From contig NZ_GL876926.1 in the NCBI RefSeq assembly GCF_000192575.1, positions 1 through 64,000 of the forward strand: 64,000 nt of DNA, written 5' to 3'. This document shows positions 43,309 through 52,619 of the stretch, in pieces. The DNA is from Novosphingobium nitrogenifigens DSM 19370 (GTDB lineage: Bacteria; Pseudomonadota; Alphaproteobacteria; Sphingomonadales; Sphingomonadaceae). The notes beneath the pieces were generated by a model. It searched no databases. It worked only from the letters and a program-made list of their open reading frames with translations, and was not told the DNA's origin. Every line of letters starts with the position of its first letter. Within the stretch, counting starts at the first letter, position 1. A program made the translations under genes and the position numbers.

Positions 43309-43698
43309 ATGAAAGAGGATCAGATAAGGGATAATCATCAGCCGCGATCTCAAACCGCACATCGCCTGAAAATGAGCCCGGCGGCGTTTCGCGCGCTTAG
43401 CTTGGCGCTGCACAATCTCTCGTCGCGCGAGCTTGAGCTTTGCTCGCCCAGACGCCTGCTGACCACAGTGCTGTCCTCAGCGAAAGAAGAGATATTTCAC
43501 ATTCCTCTCAATGTGTTGGATGGAATTTGCCATCACGACGCGCTGATAGGCGAGGTGCCGATCAACATCCGGGTCGATTCCAAAATCAACGATCGGCTGC
43601 GTGATTTTCGCGATGAGGCTGGCCGCCGTCTCGGCCGATCGGTCAGCGTGATCGAGGCGATCAACGCTTGTGCCCATGTGATGAACAAGGGTCTTTGA
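43309..43698 (+). CDS. Putative DNA-binding regulator divergent from tra operon
   Basis: 129 residues from the ATG at 43309. The C-terminal part, VPINIRVDSKINDRLRDFRDEAG with SVSVIEAINACAHVM, looks like a ribbon-helix-helix or short-helix DNA-binding module. The position opposite traA suggests control of the transfer genes. No named family. Confidence 0.6.
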   Translation: MKEDQIRDNHQPRSQTAHRLKMSPAAFRALSLALHNLSSRELELCSPRRLLTTVLSSAKEEIFHIPLNVLDGICHHDALIGEVPINIRVDSKINDRLRDFRDEAGRRLGRSVSVIEAINACAHVMNKGL

Positions 43699-43785
43699 GC
43701 CAAAGCAACGACATTGCCTGAAACTTGACAAAAGTCGCCCTCCCGCGCCGGTTATGGTTAACGCCGCAGCGCGCCGAGGAGAACT

Positions 43786-44292
43786 ATGACTGAGCCTATC
43801 AATCCCAATGATGACTATACTTTAGTATCCCAGGAGCGGGCGGCCTTGGTATCTGAGGTCCCGGTTTCTGGGAGCCATTGCGCCTTGCTTCGGGACCGAA
43901 TCAACCGCGATGGCCGGTCAATGGCAGAAATCGCATCGCTGGCGGGGATGAGCCGCCGCCAGCTTGGTCGTCTCCTAGACGGCCAGAAGCCTTTGCGGCT
44001 CGTCGATCTCAAGCGGCTCTCAGCTATTGTCGGGATCGATGCCGCAAAGGCGGTCATTGCCATTGAGGTGATCGGTGATTGGAGCGCCTATGATGAGCCA
44101 GTGCTGGAGATCCTCATCCGGATGCTGGCACCCGTTTTTAAGAAGGTGGATGCCAGCGCCGATTTCCCGATGGAGCCTTTGTCGGTGGCCGCCGAAGAGA
44201 AGTTCACGTCGTGGCTCGCCGACATTCTGATCACCAATCAGAAGCAGATCCGACAGCGCCGCGATGAGTTCATAAAGCTGCCCACGCTCTGA
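43786..44292 (+). CDS. HTH (XRE-like) regulator
   Basis: 168 residues, with a GAGGAGA ribosome binding site. The central helix-turn-helix has MAEIASLAGMSRRQLGRLLDGQKPLRLVDLKRLSAIVG. N- and C-terminal parts are unknown. Probably regulates the tra region; it is co-directional with the gene before it. Confidence 0.75.
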   Translation: MTEPINPNDDYTLVSQERAALVSEVPVSGSHCALLRDRINRDGRSMAEIASLAGMSRRQLGRLLDGQKPLRLVDLKRLSAIVGIDAAKAVIAIEVIGDWSAYDEPVLEILIRMLAPVFKKVDASADFPMEPLSVAAEEKFTSWLADILITNQKQIRQRRDEFIKLPTL

Positions 44293-44510
44293 AAGCCCCT
44301 CGGCCCGCACAATATGGGCAAACGGTTGCATCTCCCTCGGGTCGCCGCAGCCGCAACGAATTGAGGAGTGCCAGACTATTCGCGAAGCGGCATAGGCGTC
44401 GCAAGCTGCCGCTGCAGATCGTGTCCCGGGACGTGGTGTAGGATCTGGCGGGTGGTCACCGTGCTTTTCGGATAGGTTTGGGTTGCGAAGCTCGAACCTG
44501 GAGAACCACG
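44293..44510. other. Tail of the lytic transglycosylase gene and IS left end
   Basis: No intact gene. Minus-strand codons for the last ten residues and stop of the transglycosylase lie at 44376-44408. Next come the 8-bp target duplicate (44409-44416) and the IS left end from 44417. Confidence 0.7.
44409..44416. repeat. 8-bp target-site duplication, left copy
   Basis: CCGCTGCA directly abuts the left IS end and recurs at 45781-45788 abutting the right end. Confidence 0.9.
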
Positions 44511-45780
44511 ATGACCGCTTCCATGATGCACCTGCGCGCGCTGGTCGAGAAGGCCCCTGACGCGGATATTTTGCGCGAGATGATCTCGTTTGCCGCCGGG
44601 CGTTTAATGGAGATGGAGGTCGGCGGCTTGACGGGGGCGGGCCACGGCGAGAAGTCCACTGATCGGCTTGTCCAGCGCAACGGCTATCGCGACCGCGACT
44701 GGCAAACCCGCGCGGGAACGGTGGAACTGCGCATCCCCAAGTTGCGCAAAGGCAGCTATTTTCCCGGTTTTCTGGAGCCGCGCCGGATGGCCGAGCGAGC
44801 GCTGACGGCGGTCATCCAGGAGGCCTATGTGCATGGCATCTCGACCCGTTCGGTCGATGACCTGGTCAAAGCGCTCGGCATGGACGGCATTTCGAAGAGC
44901 CAGGTCAGTCGCCTGTGCGAAGAGCTCGACGAGAAGGTCAACGCCTTCCTCGAACGCCCGATCGAGGGCGACTGGCCGTACCTTTGGATCGATGCCACCT
45001 ATGTCAAAGTCCGCCAGAACGGCCGGATCGTCTCGGTCGCGGTGATCATCGCGGTGGGCGTCAATAGCGACGGTCGCCGCGAAGTGCTGGGCATGGACAT
45101 CGGGCCATCCGAGGCAGAACCCTTCTGGACCGCCTTCCTGCGCAAGCTGACGCGCCGGGGCCTGCGTGGGGTGAAGCTGGTGATCTCCGATGCTCATGAA
45201 GGCATCAAGGCGGCGGTGTCCAAGCTGCTGTGCGCAACATGGCAGCGTTGCCGCGTCCACTTCATGCGCAATGCGCTCGCCCATGCTGGCAAGAGTGGCC
45301 GGCGCGTCGTCTCGGCATTCATCGGCACCGCCTTTGCCCAGGACACGCCTGAGGCAGCCAGCCAGCAATGGCGTTCCGTCGCCGACCAGATGCGCCCAAA
45401 GCTCCCGAAACTGGCGACTTTGATGGACGATGCCGAACCCGACGTGCTGGCCTACATGACCTTCCCAAAGGAACACCGCGCCAAGTTGCACAGCACGAAT
45501 CCCATCGAGCGCCTCAATGGCGAGATCAAGCGCCGCACCGAGGTCGTGGGCATCTTCCCCAACGAGGCTGCGATCACCCGCCTGATTGGTGCCATTCTCA
45601 TGGAACAGTCCGACGAATGGGCCGTCCAGCGCGGGCGCTACATGTCCCTTGAAACCATGGCGCCGGTGAGCGACAATCCCATCGTCATGCTCTCGGCTGT
45701 GACCGGTGCATGATCGGCTCAAGCTGATGCCGAAATTGGCGGTGGCCCAGATAAGCTACACCACGCCGCGGGACACGATC
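44417..45780 (+). mobile_element. Complete IS256-family insertion sequence (1364 bp)
   Basis: Terminal inverted repeats of about 25 bases begin GATCGTGTCCCG at each end and agree at 23 positions (left 44417-44441; right 45756-45780). An 8-bp duplication, CCGCTGCA, flanks the element, and one transposase fills it. The intact ends and duplication indicate a fairly recent insertion. Confidence 0.92.
44511..45713 (+). CDS. IS256-family (Mutator) transposase
   Basis: 400 residues from the ATG at 44511, with GGAGAA upstream. Family motifs: [46 protein letters not shown] with the first catalytic Asp, [13 protein letters not shown] with the second, [13 protein letters not shown], and [27 protein letters not shown] with the catalytic Glu. 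Full length with no frameshift, so the element is probably active. Confidence 0.97.
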   Translation: MTASMMHLRALVEKAPDADILREMISFAAGRLMEMEVGGLTGAGHGEKSTDRLVQRNGYRDRDWQTRAGTVELRIPKLRKGSYFPGFLEPRRMAERALTAVIQEAYVHGISTRSVDDLVKALGMDGISKSQVSRLCEELDEKVNAFLERPIEGDWPYLWIDATYVKVRQNGRIVSVAVIIAVGVNSDGRREVLGMDIGPSEAEPFWTAFLRKLTRRGLRGVKLVISDAHEGIKAAVSKLLCATWQRCRVHFMRNALAHAGKSGRRVVSAFIGTAFAQDTPEAASQQWRSVADQMRPKLPKLATLMDDAEPDVLAYMTFPKEHRAKLHSTNPIERLNGEIKRRTEVVGIFPNEAAITRLIGAILMEQSDEWAVQRGRYMSLETMAPVSDNPIVMLSAVTGA

Positions 45781-46518
45781 CCGCTGCATGGTCACCAGAA
45801 TGCTCGAGACGTAGTGAATGGTCTCGGTGATGCGGGGCACCCGGCCTGTTGCCCGTACGCGGCCTGCGCCAGCATTGTAGGCGGCCAACGCTAGGTCAAA
45901 GCGGCCGAATTCATCGAGCAAGCCGCGTAGATAACGGGCCCCGGCACGCATGTTCTCACGCGGATCCAGGATGTTGCGAACTCCCAGAATACGAGCGCTG
46001 GCCGGCATAAGTTGCGCGAGGCCAGTCGCGCCCTTGGGGCTGATCGCTATAGGGTTGTATCGACTTTCCTGGATGATGAGGGCGTCGAACAATCGAGCGG
46101 GCACGCCCGCCTCGCAAGCGGCGGCTACCATACTCGAATACCATACGGCGCGACGGCGCTCGGCCTGGCCTGGCAGTTGCGGACTGGGTACATAAGGCTC
46201 TGCCAAACAAGGCATCGGATCAGTGGGCAGTTCGTCGCGGAGGGTTTTCTGCCGTCGCGAAGCTGGGATTGCCCGGCGCGGTTTTTGACTGCCATCCGCC
46301 ACGGGCAGTTTGTGCTCAACCATGCTGGTGAAATCGTCCAGTAGCAATGAGGCAGCACTACCATGCTTCCCATCATGATCGGGGACACGGAGGGCAAACG
46401 ACTGGAACTTGCCTGCTGAACTGTCAAAGTTCTCCAGGGTGACACTCTGCGCGGCGAGCATCGACGGGTAAGCTGAAGAGCCGATCATAGCGGCAAGCAG
46501 CAGAAATCTAAATTTCAC
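45685..46518 (-). CDS. VirB1-like lytic transglycosylase, 3' end replaced by IS insertion
   Basis: 277 residues as it now reads, but the IS begins at 45780, so residues after codon 246 come from the IS. Removing the IS and one target copy restores a gene ending QLATPMPLRE and a stop at 44376-44378, i.e. 256 residues. The protein has a signal peptide, then a soluble lytic transglycosylase domain: [13 protein letters not shown] (catalytic Glu), [12 protein letters not shown] and [14 protein letters not shown]. Such enzymes open peptidoglycan for the secretion channel. Only ten residues are lost, outside the catalytic core, so activity may remain. Confidence 0.9.
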   Translation of the reverse strand: MKFRFLLLAAMIGSSAYPSMLAAQSVTLENFDSSAGKFQSFALRVPDHDGKHGSAASLLLDDFTSMVEHKLPVADGSQKPRRAIPASRRQKTLRDELPTDPMPCLAEPYVPSPQLPGQAERRRAVWYSSMVAAACEAGVPARLFDALIIQESRYNPIAISPKGATGLAQLMPASARILGVRNILDPRENMRAGARYLRGLLDEFGRFDLALAAYNAGAGRVRATGRVPRITETIHYVSSILVTMQRDRVPRRGVAYLGHRQFRHQLEPIMHRSQPRA

Positions 46519-46631
46519 AGTCCCGATCTTTCAATCGGGCCCAATCCGGTTATCGCGCTGCTAGTCTCGGATAAATAGTCTCTGGGGGCAAGGCTGGAGC
46601 GCCCACTTTACCGCAGGCGCCCCACATATCA

Positions 46632-49337
46632 TCAAATCTTGGTGCCGTAACGGGCGACAAGACCCGCCAAAGTTGCGTTCTCGGTTACAGCTTGGTCAGT
46701 TATCAAGGCATATTCCCAAGGTTTGCCATCCCCTTCTGCCGCAAATTCATTGGCATGTTTGATCCACTCGGCGGCAGCTCTCGCCTTTTCCTTGACAATG
46801 GGATCGTCCATTTCCCGCTCAGCCTTGATCTCTGCGATCAGTTTCCGATCGGAAAGCTCAACGACGAAATCCGGTTCGTATGGCTTACCTGGCTGGTATT
46901 CGATGCGGAATTGATTGCGCGCCGGCTTGAGCCAACGGATCACGTCCTTCTCAAATTCGCTGTCGATCAAAACGGCAAACCGGCGCTCAGGATCAGAATG
47001 GAATTTGTGAAATTTGTAAGGGCTCTTTTGCCCCCCACGAAACGTGTATCCCGGCGTTGCTGAAAGTGGATTAGCGGCCTCTGTCAGCAGTAGCGATTTG
47101 GCAGGTGAATACGCAATATTCTGGGGTTCAAGACTGCGGAAAGACCGAACCTTGGTTGCGCGATATTCTGCCGGTGTCTGCCGGTAATGTTGCTTCATTT
47201 GGACCATGATGCGCTGCGCCAAGGCCTTGCCCTGGGCCAGCGCGACATTTTCGACATCGTCTTCACTTTGCAGGTAGCTGCGCAAGTGATCCACCATTTG
47301 CCCCGCCAGCTTATACAGCAGGTCGGCCTGGCTATCATAATCGACCTCAGGATAATCCATGAGGAAGCGCACGATGTAATTCTCGATCCGATCCTCTCGT
47401 GGTCCATCCAGGGCGCGCGCTAGTTCGCGCTGGGTTTGATCGCGCAGATTTCGTACCAGCAAGCGATCCGAGATAGGCTGGAACCGAATGTCGCTGATCC
47501 CCGAAAGGTCAAAATCCTCGAACCAGAAATTGACCTCACGGCTTGGCAGAACGACGATTTCTGGAATTTCGATGCTGTTATCGGCGATGCTGGCGGTCAC
47601 GACAGCGACCAGTTGATCGACATCAGGCTGGACGACAATGCCCTCCAGCGTGCCCTGTCGAGCCTTTGAAATCCGGCGAACGTCCTCAGCAATACGCTTT
47701 TGGACTTCGGGGCTTTTCAATTCCTTGTGGCCACCCTTGAGCTCGCGCTCATACTTCTCGCGGATAAGATCGATGGTCAACTGAGCGACCTGTCGGTCTT
47801 CGGGTGTTTCAAAGATGACCGGCGCTAGTACTTCGCGAACCTTGTCGTCGTCATCAGGAACCTGAGGGGCTGAGCCAGTCAGCGCGGCCTCGAAAGCCGT
47901 GGGTACAGTCAGCACCGTCTGTGGCGCGGTGGTGATGTCCCCCCCTTCGCCGATCGTGTATTCCTTGATCTGGACGATCGAATCCGCTTCGCGTGCCTTC
48001 TTGATGACCTCGTCAAACCGATCATGCGCGATCACGGTTAGTGTATCGACCGCCTCGTTCCCCGTCCGCTCGCCGTAGGGCAAGCGCAGACCACGCCCAA
48101 GCGTCTGCTCGGTCAGGATGTCTGACGCTGAAGCACGCAGCGGCACGATTGTATACAGGTTGGTGACGTCCCAACCTTCCTTCAGCTTGTTGACGTGGAT
48201 AACAATATCGGTGTCGCCAGCTTCTTCCAGACGAACCAGACGCGACATGGCATCGTCGCTTTCCTCACCCTTCAGGTTTGAGTGAACTTCGATCACGCGC
48301 CCCTTATAGGCCCCCTTGAAGAACTCCTCGCTCTCGATCCGCGCCTTCAACTTGCCTGCATGGGTTGTGTCCTGCGCTACGACGAGCATGAAGGGGAACA
48401 CCCGCTTACGTCCGGTCTGCCGGGCATAAAGCTCCAGTTCGGTCTTCACGAACTCATGATAATGAACCCCGTCCTCAAGCATGATGGCTTCAAGGCCATC
48501 AGGGTCATAGTCTTTGGGATTGAAGTCGGCGCGGGTCGCAACCGCAGGCTCCTTTACAAAGCCATCCGCCATGGCGTTGCCCAAGCCATAGTTGAAGATG
48601 ACGTTGCGGAACTCTTTGTTGGTCCCCACCGCTTTCGGCGTTGCGGTCAGTTCGAGACCCAACTTGGGATTGAGTTCGAACAGGGTCTTGGCCCCAGCCT
48701 TGGCGCGATAGCGGTGCGCCTCGTCCATCAACAGTACCAGATCGGGCAGCTTTGACAGGTAGTCGAAATAGCTGTCGCCCAGGGTCTCCCGGAAGCTACG
48801 GATTTTTCCGCCTTCCTTGTTGATCTTGTCGACGTTGAAGATGTTGATGATCGCCTCTGAGCCGAACAGGTCGGCGCCGCGAATGCCGCGCCCTTCCTGC
48901 CACGTATCGCCGGTGACGATCACCGGCGGCGTCTGGGCGAATTGCGAGATACCGCGGAACACGTATTTGGGCGAGGATTGCTTGGAAAAATCGGCAATCA
49001 GCTTGTCATAGATCGTGGTGTTCGGCGCCAGCACGAAGAAATTCTTCGAGCGGCCGGACAGATAGAGATAGGCAATGAAGGCCCCCATCAGACGTGTTTT
49101 GCCCACGCCTGTGGCCAGCGAAAAGCAGACCGACGGGAACTCCCTCTCAAAATCGGCAACGGTCGGGTATTGGGCTTTGATCGCCTCCAGCAACGCCACC
49201 GGATCGGTCTCAGCGCTGAAGTCCATATGGCTCAGCACATCCCCAAGGATCGACAACGAGTTTTCCTGCGGCGCGCGCAGTGAAAGGCGCTGGGCAATCT
49301 GACGCCGGATGCGGGCTTCGTTCACCGGCTCACTCAT
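46632..49337 (-). CDS. Type III restriction-type helicase-nuclease Res
   Basis: 901 residues from the ATG at 49337, overlapping the mod stop. Walker A ATGVGKTRLM at 75-84, motif II LMDEAH, LTATP, then helicase motif VI LTEQTLGRGLRLPYG. The C terminus has a PD-(D/E)xK-like nuclease site: YEPDFVVELSDRKLIAEIKAE. This is the layout of type III Res proteins, which cut DNA after ATP-driven translocation in complex with Mod. It ends the operon. Confidence 0.9.
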   Translation of the reverse strand: MSEPVNEARIRRQIAQRLSLRAPQENSLSILGDVLSHMDFSAETDPVALLEAIKAQYPTVADFEREFPSVCFSLATGVGKTRLMGAFIAYLYLSGRSKNFFVLAPNTTIYDKLIADFSKQSSPKYVFRGISQFAQTPPVIVTGDTWQEGRGIRGADLFGSEAIINIFNVDKINKEGGKIRSFRETLGDSYFDYLSKLPDLVLLMDEAHRYRAKAGAKTLFELNPKLGLELTATPKAVGTNKEFRNVIFNYGLGNAMADGFVKEPAVATRADFNPKDYDPDGLEAIMLEDGVHYHEFVKTELELYARQTGRKRVFPFMLVVAQDTTHAGKLKARIESEEFFKGAYKGRVIEVHSNLKGEESDDAMSRLVRLEEAGDTDIVIHVNKLKEGWDVTNLYTIVPLRASASDILTEQTLGRGLRLPYGERTGNEAVDTLTVIAHDRFDEVIKKAREADSIVQIKEYTIGEGGDITTAPQTVLTVPTAFEAALTGSAPQVPDDDDKVREVLAPVIFETPEDRQVAQLTIDLIREKYERELKGGHKELKSPEVQKRIAEDVRRISKARQGTLEGIVVQPDVDQLVAVVTASIADNSIEIPEIVVLPSREVNFWFEDFDLSGISDIRFQPISDRLLVRNLRDQTQRELARALDGPREDRIENYIVRFLMDYPEVDYDSQADLLYKLAGQMVDHLRSYLQSEDDVENVALAQGKALAQRIMVQMKQHYRQTPAEYRATKVRSFRSLEPQNIAYSPAKSLLLTEAANPLSATPGYTFRGGQKSPYKFHKFHSDPERRFAVLIDSEFEKDVIRWLKPARNQFRIEYQPGKPYEPDFVVELSDRKLIAEIKAEREMDDPIVKEKARAAAEWIKHANEFAAEGDGKPWEYALITDQAVTENATLAGLVARYGTKI

Positions 49338-51018
49338 CGCCAGCCTCCCCGCCGAACAGGTCCATGGCATCGGGCTTGGCCTTGCCGCCGCGCCGGCCCT
49401 TCTTCGGAGCTTCATCCTCCGTAGGCTCGCCATCCTCCTCGGCCATGGGCAGGTTCTGGATGTTCAACGAATAGTCGTCACGGCCCCATTCGCACTTTTG
49501 CAAGATCGAGGTCGGGATCTTCACCAGGGTCAGATTGTCAAAGGCATCGGCCCTCGTATCGAACGCCTTGCAGCAAATCAGGAGGCTGCGGTCCGGGCCA
49601 ACATCATGCGCGATTTTAGCGCAGGCATCATGGGTCAGCGCCTGCGTCGTCACATAGATGAAATCGGTCTCCGTCGAGTGGCCGTGCCGCCAATATTCCT
49701 GCGGATCTTCGGCGGGAGCGTAGGTGAAGCCCATATGCTTGCACATGGCTTCGGCCAGCATCGCCGGATTGTAATCCTTCGCGATCACCCAGTTCCCGTA
49801 CTTGTCTTGCTCAAGCAGCGAAGGGGCTAAAGTGAAGTATCGGAAGCCGCCACCCCCCTTCCAATCAACTATCTTACTTACGCCACCTTGGTCAATTCCA
49901 TCCACTACCTTAACAAGGCGCGGCATTATGTGCGTAGTCGCGTGATCCCCAATTTCGACCATAATCCAGCGCCGTCCCATTTTATGGGCCACTGCTCCCG
50001 TCGTCCCAGATCCTGCAAATGAATCCAAAACAATATCCCCAGGACGAGTTGCTACCTCGAGAGCTCTTTGGACGATTTTCTCAGGCTTTGGGGTGTCGAA
50101 TGATTTTTCCCCTTCAAAAATCCCCTTCAGTTCTGCGCTCGCATTCCGTGTGCTGCCCGCAAAATCGTAAGGCCACCATGTCTGAGGAACGACACCATCC
50201 TTCACTTCGCTAAGAAATTTCTTCTCAACCGGGAAATCTGCATCCCCATCCTTGCCCCAATAAATTCTTTTTTCAGACTGAAGCTTGGTAAGCTCAGCGG
50301 GAGGACGACGCCAGGAACTACCTTTCGGTGGCCAAACATCTCGTCCAGCATCATTGGTCAGGGCATAATAATCCCTCTCGCGAAATTCAGCGCGCGTCAA
50401 AGGAGTGCCAAGCCACGCTCCTCGTGGATCATTGTCTGGGTTTTTATAATTTGCTACCTGCTTTTCACTTCGCGGTATCAAATAAGGCCTCCAAATCGCT
50501 GATTTTTTGAAGACCAACACCATATTGTGCGTCTGCGCAATCGTAGACGCATTGTTTCCTGGAGTATCCTTTGATTGCCATACAATATTGGATACGAAAT
50601 TTTCTCTACCAAAAATTTCGTCGCAAAGAATTTTCAGATAGTGAGATTCGTTGTCATCAATAGTAATCCAAAGTGAACCATCATCACTAAGCAAATTCCT
50701 GATTATTTCGAGGCGATCCCTCATCAAACTAAGCCAAATTGAGTGCTCAACACCGTCATCATAATGTGTGAAAGCAGACCCAGTATTATATGGAGGATCG
50801 ATAAAAATACACTTCACCTTGCCAGCATAATCCTGCTCCAGCGCCTTGAGCGCGAGCAAGTTGTCGCCCTTGATCAGCATATTATCGAAGATGTCGCCCT
50901 CACGCCGCACTTGTGCGTGATAGCTCTTCGAGGGGTCCTCGATCAGAATACGCGGCTCCAGCTTAGGGCGTTCATCCTTGCCGGGCCAGGTCAGTTCAAG
51001 CTTGGTCTTTTTGGTCAT
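49330..51018 (-). CDS. Type III-type DNA methyltransferase Mod
   Basis: 562 residues from the ATG at 51018, 20 bases after the preceding stop. Motif IV FIDPPYNTG precedes motif I VLDSFAGSGTTGAVA, the beta order of adenine-N6 Mod enzymes. A variable target-recognition region lies between. The C-terminal tail is Lys/Glu-rich with GGKAKPDAMDLFGG. It methylates one strand of the recognition site and provides specificity for Res. The target sequence cannot be read from the protein. Confidence 0.93.
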   Translation of the reverse strand: MTKKTKLELTWPGKDERPKLEPRILIEDPSKSYHAQVRREGDIFDNMLIKGDNLLALKALEQDYAGKVKCIFIDPPYNTGSAFTHYDDGVEHSIWLSLMRDRLEIIRNLLSDDGSLWITIDDNESHYLKILCDEIFGRENFVSNIVWQSKDTPGNNASTIAQTHNMVLVFKKSAIWRPYLIPRSEKQVANYKNPDNDPRGAWLGTPLTRAEFRERDYYALTNDAGRDVWPPKGSSWRRPPAELTKLQSEKRIYWGKDGDADFPVEKKFLSEVKDGVVPQTWWPYDFAGSTRNASAELKGIFEGEKSFDTPKPEKIVQRALEVATRPGDIVLDSFAGSGTTGAVAHKMGRRWIMVEIGDHATTHIMPRLVKVVDGIDQGGVSKIVDWKGGGGFRYFTLAPSLLEQDKYGNWVIAKDYNPAMLAEAMCKHMGFTYAPAEDPQEYWRHGHSTETDFIYVTTQALTHDACAKIAHDVGPDRSLLICCKAFDTRADAFDNLTLVKIPTSILQKCEWGRDDYSLNIQNLPMAEEDGEPTEDEAPKKGRRGGKAKPDAMDLFGGEAGDE

Positions 51019-51038
51019 AACAATGCGATAGCGCCTTC

Positions 51039-52619
51039 TCAGTCGATTGTCTCGCCCGCGGTGGGAGTTTTGAACGGCAAGCCCAACCTCTTGGCCTTGC
51101 TGATAACGGCATTGCGGCTCGTGCCGCCCAACACTTCGGCAATCTGGGCTGCCGAGTGCCCGGAAAGCCACAACTGCCTGAGCATCTCCACCCGCTTTCC
51201 CGACCATGGGCCGCCATCGGTATCGTCAGACCAGCCATTGCCAATCACTGCCGCTGACGCCGCCATTCGCCGGTCCAGCAACTCCAATTCCCTGCGTGTC
51301 GCAGCCTGCGCCTCTTGATTGGCAAGGAACTTCCGCGAACCGGGGAAAAACTTCTTACTGTGCTCGATCAAATCTTCGAGTTCCGCGGCGAGCATGGCCC
51401 GCTTGACGGCCAGATCATCGCCGATCGCGGGCACTGCATGGGGCTTAATGATCGCGATTGAAGGCTTTTGCGGCGGCGTCTGTTCCGAGGCGCTCAACCG
51501 CTTTGGCAGGCCGAGCCGATAGGCTTTGCCGATCACTGCGTTTCGCTTGACCCCGCCCAACGTGCGGGCAATCTCATCAGCAGAAATGCCATCGGCCCAC
51601 ATCTGCTTCAGCGTCGCCAGCCTTGTCGGCGTCCAAGTTCCATTGGACTGATCGACCGTCTGCGGAGTTGGAGATTGTATCGCTACCGTTTCGCTCTTGG
51701 ATGGCGCGGCACTGACTGGATGAGCAGCCGGCGATGGCTTGGTGGCACTCTGAGGATCATCGGATGGGTCAATCTGTTTCGCTGCTTCCTTCGCTGCATT
51801 AGCGCGAAGAGCGGCACCGACTTTTGCGAGGACCGATTCGGCATCCTCAATTGGCGCCTCCGCCTCGGGTGCTGCCGGCGCGTAGAAGCTGCCCTCTATC
51901 CATGTCGGAGCAATGTCCCGCTCAGCTCTGGGATAACCTGAACGCCAACGGACCATGTAGAGCGGCTCAACCTCAATGAGCACATCCGTTCGGCGCCAAA
52001 GCAATTCTTCTTGGGCTTCGGCGCGGCGACGCAAGGCACTACGCTGGTCAACATAACGGGCAAGCAGATTGTCATTTTCTGCCTCAAGGTCAGCAATCAC
52101 AGCGTTGAGCGCGATTTGGGCCTCTATGCTGGTATCTGGCCGGCGCCGTCTCTGTCGCAAAACACCGATTTGATGATCCAGTTGCCTGGACTTCAGCTTC
52201 ACGGTGCGATCAAGCGCTTCGATCTCACGCTGAGATTGCTCATAAAACGCCCCCAGTTCCGCGTTTGTGGATCGTTGCCAGCGGGCATAGAAGGCGCCCT
52301 CTTCCTCACAGAGCATATCGTCCAGGATCTGAGGCGGCTCTTCGTAGCAATAATCGAGGCTACTCCATGAGCATTGCGTCAAGTGCAGGGCTCGCCAGGA
52401 AGGGATGACATTGTCCCGATCATCGCAGGCGACGATCAATGTCCGGCTCAAAATGTCCCGTTCACTTTGGATAGTCGCCTGGGCTGCCAGAAGCCAGCCA
52501 CGCTGCCCACGAAAGGCAGCGACATGCTTCCAGTCGCCTTCATAGGAACTGAAATCGAGTTCGAGGCTGATCGGGACCTGACCAATCTCGGGAATCATGG
52601 CGTTATGCAGCCATCGCAC
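51039..52619 (-). CDS. Coiled-coil protein with two GcrA-like DNA-binding modules
   Basis: 526 residues; an internal Met at 52598, just after the helicase stop, is an alternative start. Residues of about 120-210 are coiled coil and end in VEPLYMVRW. Two GcrA-type helix-turn-helix modules follow, at 329-374 (WTPTRLATLKQMW...RNAVIGKAYRLGLPKR) and 472-517 (WSGKRVEMLRQLW...RNAVISKAKRLGLPFK). They are separated by a disordered linker and a charged helix. GcrA binds promoters at GANTC sites methylated by CcrM. Finding two copies inside a restriction-type operon is unusual; a role in reading host methylation is inference. Confidence 0.85.
   Translation of the reverse strand: MRWLHNAMIPEIGQVPISLELDFSSYEGDWKHVAAFRGQRGWLLAAQATIQSERDILSRTLIVACDDRDNVIPSWRALHLTQCSWSSLDYCYEEPPQILDDMLCEEEGAFYARWQRSTNAELGAFYEQSQREIEALDRTVKLKSRQLDHQIGVLRQRRRRPDTSIEAQIALNAVIADLEAENDNLLARYVDQRSALRRRAEAQEELLWRRTDVLIEVEPLYMVRWRSGYPRAERDIAPTWIEGSFYAPAAPEAEAPIEDAESVLAKVGAALRANAAKEAAKQIDPSDDPQSATKPSPAAHPVSAAPSKSETVAIQSPTPQTVDQSNGTWTPTRLATLKQMWADGISADEIARTLGGVKRNAVIGKAYRLGLPKRLSASEQTPPQKPSIAIIKPHAVPAIGDDLAVKRAMLAAELEDLIEHSKKFFPGSRKFLANQEAQAATRRELELLDRRMAASAAVIGNGWSDDTDGGPWSGKRVEMLRQLWLSGHSAAQIAEVLGGTSRNAVISKAKRLGLPFKTPTAGETID

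Noticed and set aside
45685-46518. Calling the lytic transglycosylase a dead pseudogene
   Set aside because: Only the last ten residues are lost, after the catalytic domain; the frame stays open, so function may persist.
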